A stretch of DNA of 64,000 bases from Trichopria drosophilae (GCA_030407085.1 CM059587.1:38619501-38683500), one strand, 5' to 3'. Shown: positions 46,570 to 60,700, counted from the stretch's first letter. Program-made: numbers and translations. The notes: a model not told the origin generated them from the sequence alone.

Positions 46570-47400
46570 CTATGCGCTCTATATTAGCGCAGTACCGAGT
46601 CAGTGGAAAATTTTCAATGATCAGGTGCTGATTAAATGCCTGATCCACCACTTAACTTGGGCTTTATCAGGAATTATGCAACACAATCCATCTGGACATT
46701 GTAGCAGCCTGAATATTTCAGGATGGGTAATATTATATTATATCCAGAAACGTGACATCCATATAATATTTTATTGTAAACATCATAATTAAATCACTTA
46801 TTATATCTATCATTTTATAATTAATTTTTCAATTCTTTATATGTTAAAGTTGAGTTCACGCTTTCAATTCTAAGCTATTTTACGTATGACTGGTACACTC
46901 AGTTTGCGTTGTGAATGTGTTCAATGTTTAAAGTATTGTAATTCACAGATAAGTAAGAGAAAAAACCACTACCTGGTAATTATTTGTAATGGCCGTAAGA
47001 GAACGACATTCTATGTTTAGAACTGGGTTTCAAAAGTACCAGGTTTGACAGTGTTGAGTTGACGTTCTAAGTCAGTTATGTAGATGGAAGAAAAAGCTAA
47101 TCTAAATGTAACACAAAATGTGCGTGGAATACTAAAGACACTCGGCAAATTAAAAACACGCTTAGCCTTTAGTATTTTCTTGAAATTGAAATTAATAGCA
47201 AAACGAACACGAGTATTTTTGAAAAGTAAGCAGTTCATTGCATCCTTTTGTCTTTTAATGAAATTGTTTCCCATCAGCCTTGAAATATTATTCTTTGTAA
47301 AACTATACATCAGTTATTTAAAGTTTTGTAAATTAGTATATTTATAGCATTACAATCTTCTATATATTCTTCTATAATCAACAACCTTTTCAGAAAGGAT
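46570..47400. other. Non-coding stretch
   Basis: Frames at 46532-46792 and on both strands of 47017-47347 show no domain. No repeat seen. Confidence 0.4.
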
Positions 47401-47408
47401 TAAACATT

Positions 47409-48108
47409 ACCCAAACAGCAAAAAGACATCTTAAAGAGCTCTTTAAGAAGTCTTAAAAATTGTAAGATGTCTTAAATACTTATCAGAAAGAGCTCTTGAA
47501 GTAATCTTTAAGATGACTTTTGCGTCGATTTTAAGAGCTCTATAAAACCTCTCAAATATGAAGTCTCATAAAAGAGATTCAATAATATAAATGAAAAACC
47601 AATTTCTGAAAATTATAGATTCTATTTTTGTACCTTAATTATTAATTAATATACTTTTTACCTGAGTTCCTTTTACCATTTGTATATTTATATATTGGAT
47701 GGCGATTACATTCAATAGAATGGGATCATGCAATAATAATACAAAACTGTGATAACACTGGCTAAATATCGTAAAAGCACTTATTTGGTCAGGGCAGCTT
47801 ATATCTTTGCATATGAAGTAAATATCGCGCGATCTCATTTTTGGTTTCGTCATCTAGTGTCTCTGGAAGAAACACAGACCACAATGGGGATCCCTTTACT
47901 AAAAGAGAGATGGTCCAAAATGAGATAGATTTAAAACCTCAAACACAAGACCTCTTCAAGATTACGATTTTAAGAAGTCCTAAGTAAGACGTCTTTATAA
48001 GCTCGTTTTATAGATTATCATAATTAAGATCTCTTCAGGAGGTCTTTTTGGGGATATCTTTAAAATGAGCTCTGGACGACTTCTGTAAGAGGTACGTGCT
48101 GTATGGGT
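47409..48108. mobile_element. 700-bp element with 12-bp terminal repeats and subterminal palindromic motifs
   Basis: The left end ACCCAAACAGCA and the right end TGCTGTATGGGT pair with one mismatch. Both flanks inside the ends carry many degenerate copies of agagctcttt / aagaagtctt / gacatcttaa words, spaced over 47427-47580 and 47935-48095. The centre is ordinary AT-rich DNA with a 72-codon minus frame (47635-47853) lacking motifs. The layout of a short TIR plus subterminal repeats fits a non-autonomous DNA transposon. I cannot assign the superfamily. Confidence 0.6.
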
Positions 48109-48109
48109 A

Positions 48110-51100
48110 CTTTTAAATTATTTATTATTAATTCTTTAACCATGCAAAATAAATGTACTTGTACTTCAAACCTTATCATCGTAATTTCCCACCACCTTAT
48201 GGATTTTGATAATCACTTACCTGGAAGAAGAAAAAGACATTGTTATTTATAATCAACATGGAAATAATATTGCAAGAAAATAGGTAATTGTAAAATGTCA
48301 ATCATATCTATACGTACAAATTGGTTACATAGTTATAAACCGACCGTAAAAACATGAATTTATCTCTTATCTATACTTGCACTTACTGTATTATGTAAAT
48401 AGTTTATCTATATGCTGTTTTCGTGCAATGCTATATTTATCCGCGCGGTAATAACCACATACGGTTAATGTTTTCTTATATAAGAAAGTATCGAACTTTC
48501 GGTAAAAAAATTTAAAAAAATTATTTCATTCAATTAGAATAAAAATATACTATTCTGATCAAAATGTAACTATTTATCAATAATCTAAGTATGGTACAGA
48601 AATATTATGTAAATATATGTTACTTTTAAATCCTAAATATTGTAATACAAGTTTTTGAAACCACTTTTAAATAAACATTCACTCTTTTCATCTCGATCGA
48701 AATAGCTAATGTATGAAAAATTAAAAATCATTTGAGTTTAAATATTTATATTCTACATAAATATTATTAGTTTAAAAATATTCAAATTTTTTAGCACATT
48801 CATTACAAACATTTACAAGCACATCAGGATATTTACTAGCCAAATTATTTGTCGCAAAAAGTAATACTAATGAGTAACTGATTAGTTTTGCATGCGAATT
48901 TACTACTAGAGATATTTTATGGCATGATTCATCGCATCGGTAATTCTATATCAAATGGCATATTCAATATAACATTGTTATTCTTTTTACAGTGAAGTTT
49001 GTATTCAGAAAATTAATTTTCAATGTATTGTAGTTGTATGCGTTTTTCAAAAAGCTTTGAAGTGATCTTATCAACGAAATCGATGTAGGAGGGTATCAAA
49101 AGCGATCTTTTGTTTTGAAAGTTAAGGGGATCTCAAGGTGAAGTGACATCTTGAGATCTGAAGTTCCAGCTTTACTACCTATTTAATAGATTTCTGTATC
49201 AAACAACCATAGCTCGGCCAATCCTTATTTCAATGCTATAAATATATTTCATTGTGTTTGGAATATTCCATAATTTAAACTCTTGTCTGTACAATTTTCA
49301 TAATATGTTTTTTATAATTTCATTTGTACTATGAATTTAATTACATTATGCAGGCTAACAATAATTAAATATAATACAACAATAATTAAATAAAGGTTTT
49401 TAAACCAACACTTTTTAAAAAGATTTTTAAAATGATTTTAAAAATAATTTTCAACAGAATGTTATCAATGAGCCCTTGCAATGTAACAAAATTTGACCAA
49501 ATTTACAAATATTTTACAAAGTAACTGGTTGAACTATTTGATCGGACGTAGGCTTGAATGTAGCATTCTAATGCTTTTTTTATAGAGGCGCGGTACAAAA
49601 ATTATTGAAATCGAACGTATAAAATGAAATTTACATATGAGCATAGTATATCGAATGTGCTTCATTGTTAAATGAAAGCTGAACATTTTTTTAACAGTTT
49701 TTGAATTTTTGAACATTAAATCACTCGATATTCAAAGCGAAAAGTGCTCTTACAGGATACAAGTCAAAACGTTTATGTTCGCTCACTTTCCCTACATAAT
49801 GGATCGTTGTAACGATTACTTTATTTTGTTAAAATTGAAAAAAATTTTTTTTAATCATTTTGAAACTACATCTTCGCTAGATAATGTATTCATTATTACC
49901 ATATCGAAACAGACATTTGAATGATTTATATATAACTTAAGTTAAGTTAATATTAAGTCAGCAGTTATAAGTTAATTAAAAGTAAAATAAAAGTCTTGGA
50001 TGTGGTGAAAACAATTCACAAAAAAACAATATTTTTAAGTTACCCACGTGGTTCCTATAAAAGGAATATTTACTCTTGGGTGTAAAATATAAATTATTTC
50101 ATTCAAAACAATAAAAGATAGGCTGCTTGTTTAAAAATTGACAAAAAATTATTTTTTACCAATGTTCGTTTTAAAAATATTCTATTTTCAAGTGTTTCAC
50201 TAAAGTTAATCTTCTGCGATATTTATCACAATGCCTGTGTATGATAAAGATATTAGCTGCAGTAAAAAGCGGAAAATCAAAGAACATTCTTTTTAGATTT
50301 ATTGCATAATTTTATTCAAGAGATTTTTCAACAATTTCATATTTAAATATAACGAGTAGCATTAAAAATTATCGTGACCTCTATGCTCACTAATAGGGGA
50401 TAAACAACTTATTACTTGAAAATAATTAAAATGAAAGTCACATTATTATATGTGCAACATTTTGTATTTTTTTCCATATTTCCTATACTGAGGATGAAAT
50501 ACAAATTTATGTAAAGATAATTTTCAAGTTTTTTATATTCAAGAAAAAAAATCTATTTATATGTAGTTACGATCCATAATTCGTAAACATTTACACATTA
50601 CAAATGTTGTCTATGAATAATAGTTAATTTTTTTACTTTTCCAAGTTTGTTGAAGGAGTATTAGAAATGTTATTAGGTATTGAAAGTAAAAGCGTCATAT
50701 TGAAAAGATGAAAAGCCAAGTTTTTTGTTAATTTTGAACTATTTTTAGTGACAACCAACAAGATAAACGATATTTTCGGAATTCCGTAAGATAAATTATT
50801 ATATGCGGTATATTTCTGGATAATGGACCATTTTCCACGAATTTCTTCGATCACAAGTTTAGATTAGTGACTTTTGCGATATATTCAGAGTTACATAAAA
50901 AGAATTGTCAGACTAATGCCCTGATTGCTGCCTATAGAATACGATACAGAAAAATGAAAAGCATACAACTAGAAAGTATTAGTCTACAATTACAGGTATA
51001 AATTCGATATGATGTTTTACGGGTCCTTTAGAAATCAGTTAAATATATATTTATGAGAATACAATGAAGAACACTTGCAAAAGCCGTTAGCGACAATAAA

Positions 51101-51880
51101 AAGAAAAATTAATATTTTAACTCTTTTTATTCCGAAAATCCGAAAATTGCAACTTTCAGCGCTGTAACTTTTGTTCCAAACACCGCTAAAACGAAAACTG
51201 AAATAAGTAAAGACCGATAATTGTTAACGTCCTCATTCGAACGCCGTTTTCAGAATTAGACGGGGATTAAAAAAAAATTATGATCATTTCTTTACAGAAA
51301 ACATCGATTCTTTCTACGCAAGATTGCGTTTTTTGAAATTGTCAAGGGTAATACTGCGACCATTGTAAGAGATACTAATCGCCTGTTTTTGATCAGCTCT
51401 TTATTTTCTCGTTGGATTTTTGTTAAAAACAAAATGGCGGTTTTTCGGTATAATATATAACGAAATATAATGTAGAATCTATAAGAATATCTATAATCTT
51501 GAATTATATCTATGATATGTAACGTTTGAAATTAAGAATTTTGATATTACGCTTGCCAGCATATAAATAAAAGATCTGCAAATTCTTGTGTATCAGTGCA
51601 ATTGTTCCCGGAGAACAAAGACTGAACGGAAATTTTGTTAGATTTGTAAAAAATTTCCAAAACACATTCGGGAAACACAAACGCATCATTGCAACGTCAT
51701 TTTAATATCATTTATCAATGTCTGCTTATATTGTTTAACCTAACATACAGTTGTTGGATTTATTTGAACTAAAAGTTACAATTATGTTTATCAGAAAAAT
51801 AGTAATTTTAACAAGAATTTAATATTATTTTAACCTAAAATATTTTAAAAGTAATTTCTTGTACGGATTACCAGAAAAAA
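48110..51880. other. AT-rich non-coding stretch
   Basis: No gene. Minor structures are a 9-bp hairpin (GATCTCAAG at 49129-49137, CTTGAGATC at 49150-49158) and a direct repeat of 'acaataattaaat' at 49359 and 49379. Confidence 0.5.
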
Positions 51881-51894
51881 ACGTTCAGACTAGA

Positions 51895-52077
51895 GGCGTA
51901 AAATATTTTACGCTTAGTGCATTAAAAATAATGTTTGAATCTCAGGCGTAGAATTTTCACCCTCATGAACCCTACCGGCTTTGCCGTCCCTCGGGTTCAA
52001 AAATGACTATTTCGTATCAAGGGCGTAAAATGACCATTTTACGTCTGCTGCATCAAAAAAGTATTTGAGCTTTTCAC
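51895..52077. repeat. Pair of direct repeats around a GC-richer core
   Basis: 'gcgtaaaatattttacgctt' then 'gtgcattaaaaataatgttt' near 51900 is repeated as 'gcgtaaaatgaccattttac' then 'ctgcatcaaaaaagtatttg' near 52023, a 125-bp spacing. Each copy has its own gcgtaaaat/attttacg palindrome. Between them is 'aaccctaccggctttgccgt' then 'ccctcgggttc', itself an imperfect hairpin. Confidence 0.6.
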
Positions 52078-52079
52078 AA

Positions 52080-53430
52080 TTGCTCCAAATATCATAGATA
52101 ATCGAAATAGACCTAATCATGTGGACACGTAAACAACAGCTTCCCGCTGAACACACACAGCCTAGCATAACCTTTTTGCGCATGCGCGTAAGTGGAATTA
52201 ACTTGTTATAGGCTTTGTAGAATCGTTTAGTGTTGAAGCCATTATTTATAATACATTAAATTTATTACAGTTTAATTTAACGGTTCGCGTTCAAAAACGT
52301 CAACTCCCATTCGTGGTTAATACTTTATAATAATGATCAAGTACGGATATACGATTCATTTCATTCATGAAAACTTCTGCAAATAAAACACTTATTATGC
52401 GCGTTTGAAGTATCTGTGGAAATATATATCTCAGTCCCCTGCTAACTAGAGAATGCCAGAAAAATTTCCTTAAACTCCAATAAACTTAAAATATTACCAA
52501 AAAATTTATTTACAAAAATAAATGTATCTTCAGCAAATCACCCTCACGAATATTCAGTAAAGTATAGATTTACTTGTTAGCCGCGGATTATTATTTAAAA
52601 AGATAGTTACATATACAATAATTTCTACTTCTAAGCCTGCAATCGACAAGAACTGAGATAATGTCTCCGAACAATTACTGAAAGAATTCTTTAGTGCGAA
52701 TAGCGTGGACTGTATTTTATTTGTGACGTTAACTTGGACAAAGACTTTAATCCGGATCGTAATTAAATCGCATATCTCACTGTGTAAATGCGCCAAGAAG
52801 ATGAAAAACATTCACCAACGCGTGCGGCTCTAACTAGTTTTAGTAACGAATCGCTTTAATTCATTTTAGCCGGTAGGCGAAGTGTTTGATAAACACCAGA
52901 GATCCGTTGCCAACTATCATGGTGGGCAGCGGATTTCGAAGTTGCGGAGCTCCGCGAGGTACGATAATGGCGCTTCGCGCTGTAATTACGTTGCGGAAAA
53001 AGGTTTTTCCTCGAAATCTATTCGAGAGTACAAAACCCCAGTTTTTCTGTGGTAAAAGCGGCATTCTACCCGTATTCCGGGCCTCATATTTCTTCGCGTT
53101 TTATCTCCCACAAATTTAAGTACATAACGATGGCATATCTGTGTCACTGGAGAACCAAGCACCGAAATATGAAATGTTTCCGTTTAGCTCCCGCAAAACG
53201 GATGAATAAATATTAGGGTTTCAAAATTAAGTTAGTAATTTCAGACTACTAATAACAAGTCATTAGCTATTTAGAAGACTCACCTCGCCGCATATTAATG
53301 ATGGTCATTTATAGACATAATAGAGATACTCTATCTGCAACATTAAGTCGCCATCGTTACTGGACCTAAACCTTCTTCGGTTACATCCTAATATATCTGT
53401 ATTCGCGCTAGTGTTTGCTGTGTGGCACCC
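52080..53430. other. Non-coding DNA, CpG-richer after 52860
   Basis: Opposing open frames at 52861-53119 lack motifs. No gene. Confidence 0.4.
52177..52188. promoter_or_regulatory. Possible NRF-1/Ewg-type binding site
   Basis: TGCGCATGCGCG is an exact fit to YGCGCAYGCGCR. It sits about 100 bp right of the 51895-52077 repeat pair and has no recognised gene nearby. Confidence 0.3.
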
Positions 53431-53439
53431 AGGCGGAAT

Positions 53440-55560
53440 GACCTCGAGTAAGGCTGATCAGAGGAAGGGGTAGGTGCAAACAAGAAACGAGAACCGTAGC
53501 AGGCTGGCCCAGACTAGACTAGACCATGGAGGGTTGAGTGTGCCTTGAGTCGAGTAGGAACATACACGGCAGCTAGTCGATGTGATTGGCCTTGTGCCAG
53601 AAACCTCTAACGACGCTTTCGTAAGGAGGAGAAATCCTACTTTGTCCTCTCCTACGACGGCGAACCTCCAAAGATACCCTGAGACCAACGTCGGTAATGC
53701 AATGTTGCCGCAATCACATTTTGGCACGCCTTGAGCTAAACCTATTCCTTCCTTCGGCACCCTTTAGCGTCCCGCGCTACATTCGAAGCGATCGGTATCG
53801 CTTTTCATGGGGGACGTTTCTTGATCTTTCCCATGTTCATCAGCTTCCCCAAAAGATAATTGATTTTACATTCTGTAAGGTATCGTAAACCTCGTCAAAT
53901 AAAAAATCTTACTTCTCGACGCACGACGTGGAGCTACCGACTGAGCTACTCTGTTTAAACTTCTATCACCTGTTTTGAGACAACCAGAAATATAACGGGA
54001 GGTAAATGGTGCTGATATGCCTATATGGATTAGTTGGACGTTTGTCAGAATTTTGGACAAATCGTTCGAATATTTTGAACCAAGAACTAAAATGATGACT
54101 ATAATAATATAGCGTTCATTTGCCTATGCATTTCAGAAGACTCGTTGCACGTCACACCACGCGAAGGAATGAGAAGGGGCTGCGCACGTAGCAGATATCG
54201 CCGGGAAATAAAGTAGCCTGAAATAAGGAGGTATCTCTAGGTGATCCGGTAGGCGCGTCGGGTTTCGGTGTGGCTAGGAGCAGAGCTAGCGGTTGTATCT
54301 AATTTAAATTCTCAACATAAAAAGCTCGCAGAACGCAAGGAGTGGTTGGGAGAGCGTGGATCGTGGCCAAGCCACGTGCGGCTGCGAGATTCATTCCGCT
54401 TTACATGGACGGTCTGTGCCCATCCACTTCTCTACATCCCCGAAAATTCTCTCTCCATTTTACCCGTGCTACCTTATATGCCATCCCCCATTCTACATCG
54501 GGCAAACCCATCCCGTCCCATCCTCGTAGCGGTGAAGCGAAAGAGAATTCATTCTAACGCGTTTCATCTTGACTCCAACAAAGAAAGTAGGAACTATACC
54601 CGTAGGAGGATGCTCGGATATTTCACCCTGGCACTCGTTTATTAACGGTACAGGGATTCGAAGCCTTAATACTAATACCGGGGATTTAAGAAAAAACGAG
54701 AATGAAAATGCATTTCCGCTTCGCAATTGCAGAATTCCAAATCTTCAACTTCCTTTTGGGAATGAAAGGTACGGCGTGTTCGAGCCTACGAAGAGGAGGA
54801 ATTGGAAATCTCCATTCGACTCGGTCACGTCGTAATCTACTCTCGAGCCTATTGGAACTCTATGTAGAAATTGATAGAGGGATAAAAGTGAGACGAACAG
54901 CAAAAGAGAAAGAAAAGGTACAGAAGGAAATGTACGACTCGCCGTCCTCTTCACTGTAAAAGGCTCCGGTTCCTTTGGCTCATCAGAAGAAGGTCTCCTG
55001 ATTTAAGCGAGGCTTCTCGCGGGAACTATAAGAGATCGAAACCCTCTTTTTCATTACATTACGGATGTTGTCTTCTACACTCCCGACTTAAAAGGCACAT
55101 TAAATTTGTTAAAGTAGACTATTTAATAGCTTCTTTGGCAGTGCATGCCTAAAGAATGTTAATATATACCAACCAGTAATTTTTAAAATAAATACTATTT
55201 TCTAGAAAAATCATCCGCCAATGGCGAGCAATTCGAGCGAAACAACGAATGCCACAACATCATGCCGTTTGACAAGTATGGCACTCGAGCATAGCCCGGG
55301 TTTATTTTATCGATGACGGGACTCTCGCGTCGACAACCTTCATGGATGTTCCGCGAAAATGACATTCAGTGAACATGGCGGGATGAACGGATTTCAAATT
55401 TCATCTGCTGCTTCAACTACGAGTACTGGATCGATAAAATTTCCTATATCCTTCCAGTACGCGTTTCCGTTAATTCGTTACTGGAGTATGCTAGATATTT
55501 TTAACGTTCGGATCGAAAATTCACGAGATCCTGGATTTTCAGTTTGAAATTGCAAAAGTT
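53440..55560. other. Long CpG-richer block, no gene recognised
   Basis: Composition is clearly less AT-rich than its surroundings. Open frames overlap on both strands (minus 53458-53760; plus 54268-54645 with 125 codons; plus and minus around 54340-54960; plus 55359-55547). None contains a domain or motif I recognise, and the two-strand openness argues for composition rather than coding. A promoter region, UTR or exon cluster is possible. Confidence 0.3.
53928..53956 (-). other. tRNA-like A-box remnant
   Basis: On the minus strand TAGCTCAGTCGG (53937-53948) is a textbook tRNA D-arm/A-box, followed by TAGCTCC. No T-arm (GGTTCRA) follows within 80 bases, and no acceptor stem can be closed. It is a tRNA pseudogene fragment or the head of a tRNA-derived SINE. 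Confidence 0.4.
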
Positions 55561-55569
55561 TACAATGAA

Positions 55570-58500
55570 AGTGTAATTTAACAATTTTCAAAACGTTAAT
55601 AAAACCTCATCACTATACTAATTATTTGATGAAAAATTTAAGTTAAATGTCAACATCTACATTCAATTCGATGAGCTTTTATCGAACAGGGTTTCCAAGC
55701 GAAACTTGCTCCTGCTTTGAGCCGGAAATCAGTGTAAATGAATTTCGTTGACCAACGCATTCACGACAAATCAGTCACTTGCAGTCTGCGACTATTTCGC
55801 GACCATAAACGTGTAAAGTAATTACGGCTTTGCGAGGACCGCTCCCTTTGACTGCTCGACGCGGGCGTTTGCGCGATTTCATCCTATCGTGGGACATTTC
55901 CATGTATTGACTTAAATTACATCCCTTGCATGCATTATTCGTTAATAGATATGTTTTCGCGAAGCTTATTCAGATTACATATTGCTACTAGTCTTTCTGT
56001 TCTTAACAAAAAGTATTCTATAAAGAAGTCAAAATGGATTAGCAAACGCTCAAATCTGAAACGCCATACAGAATGCCCACGGGAAAGCGGAACGTAGGGA
56101 AATCGATGAAAGGCTTTGGGCAGCCACTATTGGTCGATAAAACAATGACGCATGATGCTGGAAAACTTGGTGTCCTTTAAATGTTTTTATTTATTTGTTT
56201 TTTTTTGTTTGCGCTATTTGAACTCCACGGAAATATTTAGATGTACATTGGCGGTTACATATCGACGTTGTGATTTCATCTGTACTATGTTTTGTTGTCG
56301 AACTACGCCTTTATTAACAATTTCATTGTCAGTGTTAAGAAGACTTTTTGTTTGCATTAATTTTGAAAGAAATTTATCTCTTTTGGTGTAATATAACAGA
56401 GGCTGCTGCAGATTACGGTCTTAACTTTGGCACTCGTGTCCATAAGTACATTTCCTATTATCAATCATGTTTAACCGATTTATGGTCACAATTGCTGCCC
56501 GATTAATATTTAAGTATCAGATAAAAGGTTAAGACCGCATCGGATATTGATGTTGCAAATAGTCATTTTCCTTTTCTAATATCCTGATTATTTTGAAATA
56601 TTATGTTAAACATTGATCGAGATCAGAAAATGTAAATTAAATATTTCCATCCAAGTTATTTTTCTTAGATAGTCAACATTTTCGTTTTCAAGAATTCCCG
56701 TATGAACCAATATCCAGATGAACTAGATTTGGAGCTTTGGAACTAAGCCACTTAAGTTCTAATATCTTTTTTCTACATTATTTACGTTTATATTCAAGTT
56801 TAATATTTCTTTAACAATAACGGAATCCACGAAAATGATAACATTACAATGTTTGTTTTTGTTGACACTCGGGAGCGCTATTGATCGTAATTATTTTAGT
56901 TGTGAAGGTAAAAGCTGTTTACACTTTGAGACATGCAATAGATTACGTATTCCAATTAAGTCGTAAAGCTGTTATGAGACATTTCATATAGGGACACTTG
57001 TAAATGATTTTCAATACATTGTAAATTCGAGTAACTTTGAGATTATTCAGCAAGACCCATCACACACAGTTAACATAAAATACACTATTCATAATTTCAA
57101 CATCTCAACTACAATCACACTGGAAATTCAAGAGTGTGGTCAACATCTGTTGAACTGCTTACTAATGTATGAAATAAACACGTAAACAAATAAATTAAAG
57201 AAACAGTGATCTTAAGCCTATTATATAATTGGAATAAAATTTGCTGAGAAATATCTCTTATTGATAGGCCTCATCAAAATGGCACATTATACTTAAAAAT
57301 AGGCAAACTAATTGTAATATTGAACCTAATACTAATATTTATGGTGGCAACAGTGTTTCAAAAGCGTGCTTAAAGATTTAGGTAACGATATTAAAAGGAA
57401 GGTGAACTATAACAAAAAAAATAAAATTATACAATCACAGAAATAACAAATAGTACAGTTTTAACGGAGAATGTTTATAATACTAATCTGTCCTACGATT
57501 TTCATAAAATAAGAATAATAGAAAAAAGAAGTAGTTCACACTTTTTAAAAATAAAAATAGCATCAATGTGCAGAAAGATGCGCAATGCCTGGTTCAAATT
57601 TTGAAAACATGATTAATGTAAACGATCTTTTGTAAATAGTATATTGGAAAAGTATTCTTGTAAATCCATTACCTTGCAGAATCATGATTTGTTGAAGATT
57701 CTAAAATTAATTGCTTTCATAATTAAGGAATCTGAAGTAGCTTACGATTTATTAGAATCGAAAGATCCTGCAGGGTATGGAGAGGATGACGTTTTGGAGA
57801 TTTTCACCTTCTTTTCAGTGCACATACACAATAATAAGTGTTTTTATTTATTTGCCACAATGTTTTAATTAAGTTCCATAAAGAGGGAGATACAAATTAT
57901 AATAAAATTTAGATATGTCTGTATGAAAATAAGATAGTCAATTGACAATAGTCCTTCATCAGAACGATTAAACTTCATTAATATTTATGAATGTATAAAA
58001 ATATGTGACTGAAATATGATAAAGATATCGAAATTAACTTTATCTATTTTAGTAAACTATATGTTTCGTTACAGTAACGAGAATACGAGGGTAAAATCGA
58101 ATAGTTGTCGATTAAATACAATTTTCTTTGATTTTGTGAGTGGGAAAGTCGATATATATTGGCAAAGTCAGTTTGAGGATTGAACAATGACCATTCGATT
58201 TAACTCGATAAAGGTGTCAACTAATAATGTCACATTACTTGAAAACGTCTCTGACGCTATTTCCGATAAAAGTACAAATTAATAAATTCTTCTTGCAGAA
58301 TCTGGTTCATTGGATACGGCTATTTGCAGTTTATCTACAGTGAATAAAATTACTTTGTTATAGGATATATAATGCGGTCTGCATGATATAATTGTGATTT
58401 CTTCTAATCTTATAAAAACGTAAGGATTTAAATCTCCATATGTAACAACTTTAAGCTTACGTAAACACTATCATTTCGTAAATAATGACATTGGACATTT

Positions 58501-59270
58501 CAGTAATTAAAAAGGTTGGTGTGCTTACGAAAAACAATTAGCATTTTGGTGCGCAATATATAAAAGGTTTAAAGAGTGTGTTTGTTCTTGTGTATAAACA
58601 AGGAAGGTCGTTTTTCCTTCCTGGTAGTCTATTGTGTGTTTCTGCTGTCGAGGGAAGCTTTTGGCTGACACTTTTGTACCTTCACGGTCGACGACACATT
58701 AAAGAGCACGGAGAGGTATGAAAGAGGGTCAAAGACTCTGAGATAAATATAAATATAGGATAGGAATTGTGATTTTAATGCCGTCACAATAAAGAAGAAG
58801 CAGTAAATAATATCATTTGAAAGTAAAGGACTGGTGAAATATATATAATGTATGTCTAATCTCCTTTTCAAAAGCGTAATTATCAAATTAAAGTGCGGAT
58901 TTGTTCAGTTCAAAACTATGTATACCGACAATAACTTTCAGATTTTACATGCGGTATGGTCAATGAAATTAACACCTGTGAATTCATTATAAAAAATATG
59001 AGGTTTAATAATGATTGTAATGAGAGGTCAAAGTTTATAAGTTATACTATCCACTAGCCACAACATCGTATTCTATTTAAATTTACAGCATTAATTATGT
59101 AATATAATACATATAATAAAGTCGGATACTGTTTCCGATAAGATCCTTCATATTCTGGTTCAGAAAACATGTGCTGCTTGTTAATAAATTATGGAGCATT
59201 ACTTTAGATGCAATTACAACGATATTAATACGACAACAGCATAACGACTATTATACTGAAAAATGATATA
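55570..59270. other. AT-rich non-coding stretch
   Basis: A small CpG-richer patch lies at 55700-55890. The frames at 56152-56391 and 57644-57868 have no recognisable motif. No repeat of note. Confidence 0.5.
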
Positions 59271-59276
59271 TTTATT

Positions 59277-59323
59277 TTTAACACTCCGGGAGTAGAAGGC
59301 GATTTTGCGCCCTGCAGTTAAAT
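59277..59323 (-). repeat. 47-bp unit shared with 24.2 kb
   Basis: The reverse complement reads TTTAACTGCAGGGCGCAAAA then TCG, TTCTAC and GGAGTGTTAAA, matching 24191-24240 apart from a few substitutions and a 3-base gap. It lies in the opposite orientation. Confidence 0.7.
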
Positions 59324-59329
59324 ATCCAG

Positions 59330-60700
59330 GCACAAATTATGGAGCCCTCGGTTCGCACTCGTCGAGGAATGGTAATTACGCCCTTGTTGCATAATATACT
59401 ATATGTGTACATTCAGAAGTCATTTTATAAAACACACTAAAATCTGATAATCACGGGACAAAATGATGTGGACTGTTTAAATGACTGCTATGAAGCTATT
59501 AATGAAAATAATGTAAAATGACATAAAAGAAAAGTATTTTATTTATTGTTGGAACAGACAAAATCGTTCAAACTTATAATTTCTATTAACCTCTAATTTA
59601 TTACTTTGTTGGTACTTGCGGTTCAACTGAAATATAACCTAATATGAAATATCACTACATTCACATATGCTTAGCACAGAACGCGTGGAAATTGCAAACT
59701 CCCCCAAATCGTAGACTAGGTCAATCACATGTCAACAAACAATGTAAATAAACTTATTCGACAAGCGCCATCTCGTGCCTGTATCTCGATGTTATTAACG
59801 AGACATCAAGAGTTATGATTTTTTATTTTTGTATTAAATTCACGTTGCAGCTATTGTATAAAATAAAAGTAAATATTTTTAAGTAGGCCGTTTATGTAAA
59901 TTATATTGTTTAGTTTCGCAATTGCCCACACAATAACAAATACATACATTTGCACCAAATACTTCATCAGAGAAATTATTCTGTTCAAATTGAATTAACA
60001 ACATTTTGTTTAAATTTTTAACAATTATCTAAAAATATTAACTCTTAGATTTGTTTCCATATCTTGAAGTTTTATATACAACTATAATTACCTCATTTTA
60101 GTACACAGAGAACAAAATCGACCTTTTTAAAATACTTTTAAGGTCGAAATGTAAACCACGAAGTAAACACCGATAGTCGATATATAACATCAAGAAGAAA
60201 CTTATTTAATATGAAAAATAAAACTGGAAGTAAATAATGTATAAATATTTACCAAAAATGACGATAAAAATGTAGTTCAAAATCGCAAAAAAAATTCAGC
60301 TCTGAGATATTGTATGATCATTTCAGATCTCGTGTAGGGCCATCAGAGATCTTTAATTTTTAAAACAAACGGAATAGAAATATATCAGATCGCGATGTAC
60401 CTAACATCAGATCTTGATCGATCATATTAGATCTAATAGAACTTACTAATGATAGCCATGGTTGAGTCCTAATTTGATCTGAACTTTGTTTTCCAGGGAT
60501 TTATCAATACTTATTCGTTTTGGTGATCAGCGGCTATTAAATACTATAAATAAAGCACTAACGATCAGTTCTATATCACTGTTAATCATGTTAATCCCCC
60601 TAAGTTAGTAATCGTGTAAATTCGTATTGTGTCAGTAATCACAACACTAACGATCATCAGTACATCGAGAGTCAGCAATACTTATATTTCATGGATCTTT
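59330..60700. other. AT-rich stretch with clustered GATC words
   Basis: Between 60315 and 60485 'atcagatct', 'cagagatct', 'agatcgcgatg', 'agatcttgatcgatca' and 'tagatcta' recur without a fixed period. 'cactaacgatca' occurs at 60558 and 60644. No gene. Confidence 0.4.
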
